A stretch of 33,092 bases of DNA from Alicyclobacillus suci (GTDB taxonomy: Bacteria; Bacillota; Bacilli; Alicyclobacillales; Alicyclobacillaceae): positions 1-33,092 of the forward strand of contig NZ_JAFMTW010000039.1 of the NCBI RefSeq assembly GCF_017329615.1. The letters are read 5' to 3'. The position numbers were made by a program, and so were the translations under genes. The notes under the pieces were generated by a model, which was given only the letters and a program-made list of their open reading frames with translations, made no database searches and was not told the DNA's origin. How positions within the stretch are numbered: the stretch's first letter is position 1; every line of letters starts with the position of its first letter. This document shows positions 24,221-32,810 of the stretch, in pieces.

Positions 24221-24297
24221 GTGCCCTTAGCTCAGCTGGATAGAGCGTTTGACTACGAATCAAAAGGTCGGGAGTTCGAATCTCTCAGGGCACGCCA
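24221..24297 (+). tRNA. tRNA-Arg (ACG)
   Basis: 77-base cloverleaf, one base after tRNA-Gln. Acceptor GTGCCCT pairs with AGGGCAC and the loop CTACGAA gives anticodon ACG, whose A34 would be edited to inosine by TadA. Confidence 0.95.
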
Positions 24298-24304
24298 TCT
24301 ATAA

Positions 24305-24381
24305 CGGAGCATAGCGCAGCTTGGTAGCGCGCCTGCCTTGGGAGCAGGAGGTCGTGGGTTCGAATCCCGCTGCTCCGACCA
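24305..24381 (+). tRNA. tRNA-Pro (TGG)
   Basis: 77-base cloverleaf. Acceptor CGGAGCA pairs with TGCTCCG, the loop CTTGGGA gives anticodon TGG, and CCA is encoded. Confidence 0.95.
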
Positions 24382-24431
24382 ATCGATGTTGCTTTAGCGA
24401 GATCGATAATGGGACGTGCGAGTACAATTTC

Positions 24432-24507
24432 GGGGGTATAGCTCAGCTGGGAGAGCACCTGCCTTGCAAGCAGGGGGTCGTCGGTTCGAATCCGTCTACC
24501 TCCACCA
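24432..24507 (+). tRNA. tRNA-Ala (TGC), copy 2
   Basis: 76 bases, identical to the first tRNA-Ala at 23057-23132. The flanks differ after the first base or two, so the repeat is essentially confined to the tRNA itself. Confidence 0.95.
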
Positions 24508-24548
24508 AAGTTAGGCTTGATATTGTAGTCAAGCACTGACAAACTCGA

Positions 24549-24622
24549 TGCCGAATGGTGTAATGGTAGCACGACTGACTCTGACTCAGTTAGTCTAGGT
24601 TCGAGTCCTAGTTCGGCAGCCA
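24549..24622 (+). tRNA. tRNA-Gln (CTG)
   Basis: 74-base cloverleaf. Acceptor TGCCGAA pairs with TTCGGCA, the loop CTCTGAC gives anticodon CTG, and CCA is encoded. Confidence 0.94.
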
Positions 24623-24697
24623 TCGTCGTGACTGGTTTCATCCTTATGGGATGCCAGTCGCCGACTGATTGACTTGGGCGGTATCGTCCTTGAAAGT

Positions 24698-24773
24698 GGG
24701 TCATTAGCTCAATTGGCAGAGCATCCGACTCTTAATCGGCAGGTTGAAGGTTCGATTCCTTCATGACCCACCA
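24698..24773 (+). tRNA. tRNA-Lys (CTT)
   Basis: 76-base cloverleaf. Acceptor GGGTCAT pairs with ATGACCC, the loop CTCTTAA gives anticodon CTT, and CCA is encoded. The first pair of the anticodon stem is a T-C mismatch. A 75-base spacer precedes it. Confidence 0.93.
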
Positions 24774-24778
24774 CATAT

Positions 24779-24872
24779 GGAGTGATGGCCGAGTAGGTCG
24801 AAGGCGCTCGCCTGCTAAGCGAGTATACGGTGAATAACCGTATCGAGGGTTCGAATCCCTCTCACTCCGCCA
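24779..24872 (+). tRNA. tRNA-Ser (GCT)
   Basis: 94 bases with a long variable arm (ATACGGTGAATAACCGTAT). Acceptor GGAGTGA pairs with TCACTCC, the loop CTGCTAA gives anticodon GCT, and CCA is encoded. Confidence 0.95.
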
Positions 24873-24887
24873 GCAGTTTGATATCGC

Positions 24888-24964
24888 GGAGCTGTGGTGT
24901 AGAGGCCTAACATGCCTGCCTGTCACGCAGGAGATCGCGGGTTCGAATCCCGTCAGCTCCGCCA
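24888..24964 (+). tRNA. tRNA-Asp (GTC)
   Basis: 77-base cloverleaf. Acceptor GGAGCTG pairs with CAGCTCC, the loop CTGTCAC gives anticodon GTC, and the discriminator is G followed by CCA. Confidence 0.95.
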
Positions 24965-25003
24965 GACTCAAAACGGTGGCACATAAGCGTGTCCCCTGTA
25001 TAT

Positions 25004-25090
25004 GCGGTCGTGGCGGAATTGGCAGACGCGCAAGATTCAGGTTCTTGTGGGGGCAACCCCGTGGAGGTTCAAGTCCTCTCGACCGCACCA
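25004..25090 (+). tRNA. tRNA-Leu (CAG)
   Basis: 87 bases with a long variable arm. Acceptor GCGGTCG pairs with CGACCGC, the loop TTCAGGT gives anticodon CAG, and CCA is encoded. It is the last gene of the array, and no clear terminator is seen directly after it. Confidence 0.95.
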
Positions 25091-25633
25091 AATGAGTTTG
25101 TGCTATGCTCGCTTAATCACCCTGCCAACAGCCTCCGCAGTCGCACGCGGGAGTCCCAGGATCTTAGCTACATACCCTTATAAGACATATCAACTGAAAA
25201 GCCGCCGGATTAGGTCGAAAAAATGCCCTGTTCGGCGCCTTTGGCCTTGATTTCCGCTGGTTTTGCGGGCACAAGGTAATTTTTGCGCTAAATGTTGTGA
25301 ATTTTCTGCGGTGTCGAGAATATGGCGGATTTTCTGCACTAAGTTGGCCTGGCAGGCACCGCCCCGTGCTGCCCTTGTGCCCCGGTTACCCCCACCCACT
25401 GCCACGGGGGCGACCATCGACGTCGCACACGTACACACATGAAGCTAGCTAGAAGTTTCTATTCTGTTTCGTAAATGTGCGGATGTAGTCTCTGTTGTAG
25501 CTAGTTGATGGATATTTCTACGCATTCCACCGCGCTACTCAATGACATTCCCTAAAAGTTAGGTTTTGTTAGCCTTATTTTACTCTACAAAAGTGACCTG
25601 TGTTGTGGTACATTGCAAGGCGTAGAGATTCTT
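25091..25633. other. Non-coding region between tRNA array and beta-mannosidase
   Basis: No gene recognised. Short A/T-rich repeats occur between 25248 and 25337: ATTTTCTGC at 25301-25309 and again at 25329-25337, with looser relatives (AATTTTTGCGC near 25279, GATTTCCGC near 25249). A C-rich stretch lies at 25360-25410. The last 70 bases probably contain the beta-mannosidase promoter, but I cannot place convincing -35 and -10 boxes. Confidence 0.35.
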
Positions 25634-25647
25634 TGTTAGCGCTAACA
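25634..25647 (+). promoter_or_regulatory. Perfect palindromic operator before beta-mannosidase
   Basis: TGTTAGCGCTAACA is a perfect 14-bp palindrome with a central CG, about 87 bases before the beta-mannosidase start. This is the form of LacI/GalR-family operators and comes within one base of the CcpA cre consensus. It probably mediates sugar-specific or catabolite repression of the gene. No LacI-type regulator is encoded in the window. Confidence 0.7.
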
Positions 25648-25733
25648 GTTTGGGAGTGCAGGTAGGGGTTAGGCTGTTATTTTATGGCCGACGAGCTGGT
25701 CGTACTTGCGCTGGTCAAAAGCAGGAGGGCATC

Positions 25734-28274
25734 ATGGGGGAAAATAGAAGCACGATTGGCAACTGGCAGTTTAAAGCTGCTGACGAATCCGATTGGCTGC
25801 CGGCGCAGGTTCCAGGATGTGTGCATACGGATTTGCTGCGCAATGGGCGCATTCCTGATCCGTTCTATGGGACAAACGAGGGTGATTTGCAGTGGATTGA
25901 TAAGAAGGATTGGGAATACACGAGCCAGTTTGACGTGTCGGCGGATGTGCTGGCCAACACGCATGTCGAGATGGTGTTTGCTGGTTTGGATACGTATGCA
26001 GACGTCTACCTGAACAATCAATTGATTTTGTCTGCAAATAATATGTTTCGGACGTGGCGCGCGGACGTGAAAGCGCTGCTCAAGGCGACGGGCAATGTGC
26101 TCAGGGTGTATTTCCGCTCGCCCATCCAGGAGGATTTGCTGAAATTGGAGAAGTTGGGCTACGCGCTGCCGGCTACGAATGATCAGTCGGAACGCGGAGG
26201 TCTTGGCGATAAGCGGGTCAGTGTGTTCGCCCGGAAAGCGCCTTATCACTACGGGTGGGACTGGGGTCCGCGCTTTGTGACGAGTGGCATCTGGCGTGAC
26301 GTCTGGTTGGAAGCTTGGTCAGGGGCGCGTATGACAGATTTCTTTATCCAGCAGGACGACGTAAAGCACTCTCGCGCGAAGCTGACTGCCGTCCTCGCGG
26401 TGGAAGTCGACGAGGATTTTGCAGGAACCATTCAGATTCGGACCGATGGTGCCGATGTGAGCCAAGCCGTCGAGTTGCGCACGGGGATCAATCGGGTGGA
26501 AGTGAATATCGTGCTGGAGAATCCGGCACTGTGGTGGTCGCGCGGCCTAGGGGAACAAGCGTTGTATACGTTTACGGCGACATTGTTGCGTGGTGCGCAC
26601 GAGGTGGCCCACCAGTCGACTCGAACAGGTTTACGATCCCTACGCCTTGTTCGCGAGAAAGACGCCGATGGGACTTCGTTCTATTTCGAGCTCAATGGCG
26701 TGCCAGTGTTTGCAAAAGGTGCGAATCATATCCCCAATGACAGTTTCCTCACGGAAGTGACATACGAACGCTATCAGCATGAGATTGTGACAGCTGTCGA
26801 GTCGAACATGAATATGCTGCGCGTTTGGGGTGGCGGCATCTATGAAGATGATGCGTTTTATGACCTGTGTGATGAATACGGAATTCTGGTCTGGCAGGAT
26901 TTTATGTTCGCCTGCAGCATGTATCCAGGGGACGAACCCTTCTTGGAAAACGTCCGCCTGGAAGCGCAAGAGAATGTCACGCGGCTCAGGAACCATCCAT
27001 GTATTGCGTTGTGGTGTGGGAACAACGAAATAGACACGGCCTGGTCGCAGTATGATGAGAACGCCGGTTGGGGCTGGAAACAGCAGTATTCGCCAGAAAT
27101 TCGGGCAAAAATTTGGGCGGACTACGAAGCGATTTTTCATCGTATCTTGCCCGAGGTGATTGAGCGCCTTGCGCCAGGTGCTGCTTATTGGCCGTCGTCG
27201 CCAATGCAAGGGTTGACCCATGACAAACATCAGCATGCGCGCAACGACTCGACTTCCGGAGATATTCACTATTGGGGTGTTTGGCACGCTGTTGAGCCGT
27301 TTGCAAACTATAACGTCTATCTCGGACGGTTCATGAGTGAATATGGTTTTCAATCGTTTCCTGAGTTGAAAACGGTCCAGACGTACGCAGATGCGGCGGA
27401 TATGGCGTTGGAATCAGACGTGATGCGTTGGCATCAACGCAGTGGCGACGGCAATCGACTGATTAAAGAGTACATGGATATTTATTTCAAACAGCCGAAG
27501 GATTTTTCGTCGTTTCTGTATATGAGTCAGGTCTTGCAGGCTGAGGCCATCAAAATGGCGATGGAGGCACATCGTCGCAAAAAACCGTTTTGTATGGGGA
27601 CGCTCTATTGGCAGATGAACGATTGTTGGCCTGTGGCTTCATGGTCGAGCATGGACTATTACGGCCGCTGGAAGGCGCTGCAATATTACGCGAAAAAGAG
27701 TTTTCGCGACGTGTCCGTGTCCATTGGTGGGACGGACGACTTGGTTGAAGTTCACGTGATTTCCGACATTCTGGACGCTACGGTCGGGACGCTTTCCATG
27801 AAGGTGTTTGACTTTGCCGGTCATCGTCTGCACGAGCGAGTTGAATCGGTGTCGGTACCAGGCAATACGGCAAGCGTCGTCTATGCTGCGCCTGTCTCGA
27901 CATTTGTCGGCAATCATGCTGCAAGTGACGTCGTATTGGTTGTCACGTTGGAGCAAGATGGAGAAGTTGTCGATGCGAAGGAGCACTATTTTGTCCCAGC
28001 CAATCAAATTTCGCTGCAAATGCCAACCATTACGGTGCGGGAGGTCGGGGGCAGTGGTGGATCGACATTTGTACTCGATACCGACATCCTGGCGAAAAAC
28101 GTTTGGATTTCCTCGGAAGAGGACGGGATTTTCTCCGATAATTATTTCGATTTAATCCCAGGCGTAGCGAAGACGGTTCAGTTTTTGCAAAGACCAAGTG
28201 GTGAGAATCGCTTCCGACCGGCTTCTGCAGGGACGATTGCGGTTCACTCGATGGCGGAGTTTATTCAGCAGTAA
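25734..28274 (+). CDS. Beta-mannosidase, glycoside hydrolase family 2
   Basis: 846 aa from ATG 25734, which has AGGAGGG 4 bases upstream; the longer frame from 25650 lacks a ribosome site. The enzyme releases mannose from beta-1,4-mannosides by a retaining mechanism. GH2 features occur in order: an N-terminal jelly-roll with YHYGWDWGPR and SGIWRDVWLE; the catalytic barrel with acid/base Glu432 in WCGNNEIDTAW and nucleophile Glu536 in FMSEYGFQSFPE; and MGTLYWQMNDCWPVASWS near 615-635, typical of mannosidases rather than galactosidases. There is no signal peptide, so it is cytosolic and acts on imported manno-oligosaccharides. A LacI/CcpA-like palindrome lies upstream. Confidence 0.93.
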   Translation: MGENRSTIGNWQFKAADESDWLPAQVPGCVHTDLLRNGRIPDPFYGTNEGDLQWIDKKDWEYTSQFDVSADVLANTHVEMVFAGLDTYADVYLNNQLILSANNMFRTWRADVKALLKATGNVLRVYFRSPIQEDLLKLEKLGYALPATNDQSERGGLGDKRVSVFARKAPYHYGWDWGPRFVTSGIWRDVWLEAWSGARMTDFFIQQDDVKHSRAKLTAVLAVEVDEDFAGTIQIRTDGADVSQAVELRTGINRVEVNIVLENPALWWSRGLGEQALYTFTATLLRGAHEVAHQSTRTGLRSLRLVREKDADGTSFYFELNGVPVFAKGANHIPNDSFLTEVTYERYQHEIVTAVESNMNMLRVWGGGIYEDDAFYDLCDEYGILVWQDFMFACSMYPGDEPFLENVRLEAQENVTRLRNHPCIALWCGNNEIDTAWSQYDENAGWGWKQQYSPEIRAKIWADYEAIFHRILPEVIERLAPGAAYWPSSPMQGLTHDKHQHARNDSTSGDIHYWGVWHAVEPFANYNVYLGRFMSEYGFQSFPELKTVQTYADAADMALESDVMRWHQRSGDGNRLIKEYMDIYFKQPKDFSSFLYMSQVLQAEAIKMAMEAHRRKKPFCMGTLYWQMNDCWPVASWSSMDYYGRWKALQYYAKKSFRDVSVSIGGTDDLVEVHVISDILDATVGTLSMKVFDFAGHRLHERVESVSVPGNTASVVYAAPVSTFVGNHAASDVVLVVTLEQDGEVVDAKEHYFVPANQISLQMPTITVREVGGSGGSTFVLDTDILAKNVWISSEEDGIFSDNYFDLIPGVAKTVQFLQRPSGENRFRPASAGTIAVHSMAEFIQQ

Positions 28275-28297
28275 GAATCGGATGAAGGGCGTCAAGG

Positions 28298-28328
28298 CGG
28301 GAGGGAAGCTCATCGGCTTCATCTCCCG
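28298..28328. terminator. Hairpin between convergent genes
   Basis: CGGGAG (28298-28303) pairs with CTCCCG (28323-28328) and, after a small internal loop, GAAGC with GCTTC. It sits between the converging beta-mannosidase and amino acid permease genes, so it could end transcription from both sides. The T tract is short (TTT), which lowers confidence. Confidence 0.45.
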
Positions 28329-28383
28329 TTTGGCGCAATTTGTGTAGGTATGATCTGCTCGCGTGACGTCGGATAACGATACG

Positions 28384-29679
28384 TCAAGACTTCGCGCGTG
28401 TGAACAGATAACTAATGGCAATCACGGCAACGCAACCAAAGCTGACGATAGTCCCTGCGACAGCCGAGGTGACTATCACCGCGATGAAGATAGCGACGAG
28501 GGCGGCGAGGGCCAAAATAGTTGTCGGTTTCGCACCTGTGTTTCGCCATTGACTGACGAGCAGGAGCATCCAGACCATCATCACCGTGTATCCAGGAATC
28601 ACCATCAAATCATTGAACGTGTTGCTGCCCGCAAAAAAGGCGACAGCGACGCCTACGTACAGAAAGAGGGTGCTAAATAATAAGGACGTGACAGGCACGT
28701 TGTGTTGGTTTGTCTTGCGGAAGAGCTTGGGCACAAATCCGTCCATTGCTTGCGTGTACAGCATTCGGCTGGTTGCGTACATCCCTGTATTGATGGCGGA
28801 CAGTACCGCTGTGAGCATGACAAAGTTCATGATTCCGCCGACGTACGGAATGCCGATTTGGGAAAAGACCGTGACAAATGGACTTTGTGTACCGCCGACT
28901 TGTGACCAGGGGATAAGGCACACAATCACGGCAATCGGCAATAAGTAAAATAGCAAAATCCGAACAATGACGTTGCGTGCGGCGCGAGGAATGGTTTGTT
29001 CAGGATTCTCCGTTTCCCCGAGCGTCATACCAATCATTTCGATGCCGCCAAAGGAGAACATGACAACCAGCATGGCCGCTGCGACTCCGTCGATACCATG
29101 CGGGAAAAAGCCGCCGTGTCCAACTAAGTTGTGGCTGATTTGCCTGCCTGAGTAGCGAGTGGCTAGGACAATAGCGCCAAAGATGATAAATAAGGATAAG
29201 GTCACAATCTTGACGGCTGCGAGCCAATACTCTGTCTCGCCGAAGATGCGGACAGGCGTCAAATTGAGAAGGGTCATTGCGATAGCGACCAGCAGTGCCA
29301 AGACCCATAGTGGAACTGAGGGAAACCAGTACTGCAAAAAAGTGCTTGCTGCAGCTGTCTCGGCTGCCATGACAAGAACCCAGTCAAGCCAGTAAATCCA
29401 GCCGGCGACATAGCCTGCGAAGGGCCCTAAGATAGGCTCAATCAAGCCTTTAATCGTGGTGGCCTGTGGATATCGCAGGGCGATGGCGGCGAGTCCGCGC
29501 ATCACGACCAAGAGAATGAGTCCCCCGATGAGGTAGGTGATGAGTACGCTTGGGCCTGCGATGTGAATGGATGAACTGCTCCCTTGAAAAATCCCAGCTC
29601 CGATGGTGCCGCCGAGCGCCATCATGAGGATGTGACGCGATTTGAGGTTTCGCGCCAGGTTTGAATCTGATTTACTCAA
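28384..29679 (-). CDS. Amino acid permease, APC superfamily (AAT type)
   Basis: 431 aa from TTG 29679, placed 9 bases after AGAGGAGA; an ATG at 29700 in frame would add seven residues and has no good ribosome site. The N-terminus NLKSRHILMMALGGTIGAGIF is the classical APC signature around the first membrane helix, and about 12 helices follow. The segment FSFGGIEMIGMTLGETENPEQTIPRA matches the helix 6-7 region of the amino acid transporter family. It should import an amino acid with protons; similar proteins carry glutamine, alanine, proline, aromatic or basic amino acids, and the substrate cannot be read. It is the only - strand gene in the sugar module. Confidence 0.9.
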   Translation of the reverse strand: MSKSDSNLARNLKSRHILMMALGGTIGAGIFQGSSSSIHIAGPSVLITYLIGGLILLVVMRGLAAIALRYPQATTIKGLIEPILGPFAGYVAGWIYWLDWVLVMAAETAAASTFLQYWFPSVPLWVLALLVAIAMTLLNLTPVRIFGETEYWLAAVKIVTLSLFIIFGAIVLATRYSGRQISHNLVGHGGFFPHGIDGVAAAMLVVMFSFGGIEMIGMTLGETENPEQTIPRAARNVIVRILLFYLLPIAVIVCLIPWSQVGGTQSPFVTVFSQIGIPYVGGIMNFVMLTAVLSAINTGMYATSRMLYTQAMDGFVPKLFRKTNQHNVPVTSLLFSTLFLYVGVAVAFFAGSNTFNDLMVIPGYTVMMVWMLLLVSQWRNTGAKPTTILALAALVAIFIAVIVTSAVAGTIVSFGCVAVIAISYLFTRAKS

Positions 29680-29940
29680 CGCTTCGAATCTCCTCTCCAT
29701 ACCTGAGACTTTGTCTATGTATAGGCTCCTGGTGGCGCCGTTTATTGTACTACAATCGGGTGGAGATTATCGGATCGCCGAAAAACGCGGCGACATCGAA
29801 ACTTCCGAAAATACAGGATAAGCGTTGTCTTCTTTTGTATAACGAGTAGACTAATTAGGGCAGAGTGATGCGGAATACCGCGGGGAGCACCCAGCAATCG
29901 GTTGGTTGTGCAACCGGTTTCGGAAAAGGAGGACGTGTGT

Positions 29941-31056
29941 GTGGAGCGTGCAAAGGTAGGCATTATCGGCTGTGGCAACATTAGTGAAATTTATTTTAAG
30001 AACTGTTTGGCATTCGGCTTGGATGTAGTCGCCTGTGCCGATCTCGACGTTTCCCGCGCGAAAAGTCGCGCTGAGCAATTTGACATCCCGAAGGCTTGCA
30101 GTGTCGAGGAATTGTTGGCAGATGAAGGCGTCGAATTCGTCATAAATTTGACTGTTCCGAGTGCGCACGCGAATGTGTCCATGAGCGCGCTGCAGGCGGG
30201 CAAGCACGTTCATTCGGAGAAGCCACTGGCTCTCAACTTGGAAGAAGGTTTAGCACTATTAGCTTTCGCGAAAGATAAGAACCTTCGCGTTGGTGCGGCT
30301 CCGGATACGTTTCTGGGGAGTGCTATACAGACGTCTAGAAAGTTGATAGACGATGGCTGGATTGGTCAACCGGTCGCTGCAACCGCATTCATGGTCGGGC
30401 ACGGCGTGGAGTCGTGGCACCCGAACCCAGATTTCTTCTACCAGCCCGGTGGCGGCCCGATGTTTGATATGGGGCCGTATTACCTCACGGCACTCGTCAA
30501 TTTATTGGGGCCTGTACGGCGACTCACTGGACTGACGCAGGTGACGTTCCCAGAGCGCACCATTACGACCGCATCGAGATTTGGTGAAAAGATTCCCGTG
30601 AACGTGCCGACGCATGTGACGGGTCTGCTCGAATTTGAACAAGGTGCAATCGGAACCATCATCACGTCGTTTGACGTGTGGCACGCTGAACTTCCGCGAA
30701 TCGAAATTTATGGGACGGAGGGGACGTTGAGTGTGCCGGATCCGAATTATTTTACTGGCAGCGTACGGGTGCGCCGCAAGGGTGCAACAGCGTGGAGCGA
30801 GGTCGCGCACCTATTTGGGTTCGAGGAGAACAGCCGCGGGCTGGCTGTAGCCGATATGGTCGATGCGGTTCGCAACGGCAGACCCCATCGCGCCAGTGGC
30901 GAACTGGCGTTGCACATTGTCGAACTGATGGAGGGAATTCACGTTTCTGCGCAATCGGGTCGGCACTATGACGTGCAATCGCGCTGCGAAAGACCGGCTC
31001 CTTTTTCAGTCGGCTTTGATGAACAAGCTTTGCGCTTGATTCTCGGCGGCAAGTGA
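29941..31056 (+). CDS. Gfo/Idh/MocA-family NAD(P)-dependent oxidoreductase
   Basis: 371 aa from GTG 29941, with AAGGAGGA (29926-29933) 7 bases upstream; an in-frame TTG at 29902 is before the ribosome site. The N-terminal Rossmann fold starts VGIIGCGNIS, and the family's EKPLAL motif follows at about residues 84-89. The C-terminal alpha/beta domain contains GGGPMFDMGPYYL and HVTGLLEFEQGAIGTI. Members oxidise or reduce sugars, inositols and sugar acids. Next to a mannosidase and a ketose-type kinase it probably handles a sugar or polyol. A strong terminator follows 40 bases after the stop. Its own promoter is not obvious. Confidence 0.9.
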   Translation: MERAKVGIIGCGNISEIYFKNCLAFGLDVVACADLDVSRAKSRAEQFDIPKACSVEELLADEGVEFVINLTVPSAHANVSMSALQAGKHVHSEKPLALNLEEGLALLAFAKDKNLRVGAAPDTFLGSAIQTSRKLIDDGWIGQPVAATAFMVGHGVESWHPNPDFFYQPGGGPMFDMGPYYLTALVNLLGPVRRLTGLTQVTFPERTITTASRFGEKIPVNVPTHVTGLLEFEQGAIGTIITSFDVWHAELPRIEIYGTEGTLSVPDPNYFTGSVRVRRKGATAWSEVAHLFGFEENSRGLAVADMVDAVRNGRPHRASGELALHIVELMEGIHVSAQSGRHYDVQSRCERPAPFSVGFDEQALRLILGGK

Positions 31057-31096
31057 GGTCAGGTGAAGACACATGATAGCTGTAAAATAGAGGTGG

Positions 31097-31127
31097 CGGG
31101 CGCAATGGCGCCCGTTTTTCTTTTTTT
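31097..31127 (+). terminator. Rho-independent terminator after the oxidoreductase gene
   Basis: CGGGCGC (31097-31103) and GCGCCCG (31108-31114) form a perfect 7-bp GC stem with an AATG loop, followed by TTTTTCTTTTTTT. This is a textbook intrinsic terminator and separates the kinase gene into its own transcription unit. Confidence 0.92.
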
Positions 31128-31216
31128 GTCGCCTATCTTTAGTCCACAGCGGCGAGTGTTGTAAAGTGAAGGGCGAGACGTTGTGGTGATGGATGTGGAA
31201 GATGGGGGATGAAGCG

Positions 31217-32665
31217 GTGAAGCTGTTAGACATCGACGTGGGCACGACGTCGATTTGCGGTGTCGTAGTGGATACGGCGGTGAGCGGCGTGGTAGATACG
31301 GTGACGCGAGCGAACGATAGTCAACTCGTGATTCGGGTGGAAGATGAACTGCAAGATGCAAATCGCATTATGCACATTGTGGAGGACATCTTGTCAGAGA
31401 CCCTGCAGCGGCACAGGGAAATCCGGGCCATTGGTGTGTCAGGACAAATGCATGGTATTGTCTATGTAAATGCGCAGGGGATGCCGGTGAGCCCCTTGTA
31501 CACCTGGCGGAATAACCTGGGGACGCGTATGTACAAGGGGGAGATGACTTATGCGGATTCTCTCTATGAGCGCACGGGTTACCGAGTGCCGAGTGGGTAC
31601 GGTTTATTGACGCATTATGCACATGTTTTCGAGCGGCAGGTGCCAAAAGACGCAGTGGCACTCTGCACAATTGCCGATTACGTCACCATGCGTTTAAGTG
31701 GCTTGTCCCGCCCGGTTACGGACGTAACACTTGCTGCATCGTTAGGTCTTTTTGACGAGCGCCGTCTCAACTTCGATGTCGAGGCACTTGACCACGCAGG
31801 GATTGAGTTGTCCTTCATTCCGGAAGTCGCACCTTCATGCAGTGTGATTGGTCGGACGCGTGCCGGGATTGCCGTGACGAACGCCATCGGTGACAATCAG
31901 GCCGCTCACCTGGGCTCGGTTCGCTCGCTCGCCGATACCTTGTTGGTGAACGTGGGAACAGGTGCGCAGGTTTCCCTGATGGTGCCGGAGTACATGGTCG
32001 TCGAAGGGTTTGAGACGCGACCATTTCTTTTTCACAACTACTTGCTTGTGGGGGCGACGTTGAGCGGAGGCGGCGCATACGCACTTGTGGAGTCGTTTTT
32101 TCGGCAAGTACTCGAGTTGTTTGGCGCATCCGTTCAAGTATCTTTGTACGAGACGATGGAGCGTGCACTGCAGAAAGGTTTGCGTGACGCGAAGGACACC
32201 TCGGTGCGCAAGTTTGGCCATTTTATGGGGGAGCGTCCGTCGCATACGACGTTACAGGTCTCGCCGAAGTTTTTTGGAACGAGACAATCGCCACAGGAGC
32301 GCGGCGCCATTATGAACATCGGTGTGGATAATTTTACGCCAATCGATCTCATGATGGGTGTTTTGCACGGCGTAGTCTCTGAGTTGTTTGCGTATTATCA
32401 GCTGTTGCCAAGCGCATTGCGATCAAGCATCCAACACGTGGTGGGCGCAGGCAACGCCATTCGCAAGAGTCCGTACATGGCCCGGTTGATGGCTGAAGTA
32501 TTTGGTCAATCATTACTGGTTCCGCGCCATCAAGAAGAGGCGGCTGTCGGTGCAGCGCTGTGTGGCGGCAAGGCAATCGGGTGTTTCTCATCGTTTGACG
32601 AGATGACCAGTGCAATTCACTACGCCAACGCTGAGTGGGTGGATGAATTTCCGGGGGATCTGTGA
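31217..32665 (+). CDS. FGGY-family carbohydrate kinase, sedoheptulokinase-like
   Basis: 482 aa from GTG 31217, which has GGGGGA 7 bases upstream; in-frame ATGs at 31193 and 31202 lack a clear ribosome site. The FGGY fold is plain: the N-terminal phosphate loop LLDIDVGTTSICGVVVD, GVSGQMHGIVYV, TIADYVTMRLSG, the catalytic-region segment IGDNQAAHLGS with Asp in the IGD position, and NVGTGAQVSL. The C-terminal VGAGNAIRKSP and EEAAVGAAL are the second ATP-binding half. The SGQMHG and WRNN segments resemble sedoheptulokinase more than xylulokinase or gluconokinase, but specificity is not proven. It stands alone between a terminator and the rrn promoter. Confidence 0.88.
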   Translation: MKLLDIDVGTTSICGVVVDTAVSGVVDTVTRANDSQLVIRVEDELQDANRIMHIVEDILSETLQRHREIRAIGVSGQMHGIVYVNAQGMPVSPLYTWRNNLGTRMYKGEMTYADSLYERTGYRVPSGYGLLTHYAHVFERQVPKDAVALCTIADYVTMRLSGLSRPVTDVTLAASLGLFDERRLNFDVEALDHAGIELSFIPEVAPSCSVIGRTRAGIAVTNAIGDNQAAHLGSVRSLADTLLVNVGTGAQVSLMVPEYMVVEGFETRPFLFHNYLLVGATLSGGGAYALVESFFRQVLELFGASVQVSLYETMERALQKGLRDAKDTSVRKFGHFMGERPSHTTLQVSPKFFGTRQSPQERGAIMNIGVDNFTPIDLMMGVLHGVVSELFAYYQLLPSALRSSIQHVVGAGNAIRKSPYMARLMAEVFGQSLLVPRHQEEAAVGAALCGGKAIGCFSSFDEMTSAIHYANAEWVDEFPGDL

Positions 32666-32780
32666 GTGTATCGCGTGGTTGTAGAGCAGTTGCGAGGGGG
32701 TGCAGCCGAGTCACAGAAGGCAGCAGAGCATCGCCTCGACACGATAAGTCTTCATAAAATCAAAGCGGAATAAATTTCTA

Positions 32781-32810
32781 TTGCCCATTTCGATCACTCT
32801 ATGCTATATT
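32781..32810 (+). promoter_or_regulatory. rRNA operon promoter P1
   Basis: TTGCCC (32781-32786) and TATATT (32805-32810) are 18 bases apart, and a TG one base before the -10 makes it an extended -10 promoter. It precedes a structured leader with a boxA-like element, so it drives the rRNA operon that begins beyond the window. Confidence 0.65.

Noticed and set aside
24285..25091. - strand frames of 119 and 139 codons in the tRNA array
   Set aside because: Their peptides (GFEPRTS-like) are antisense translations of tRNA T-arms, a common false gene call.
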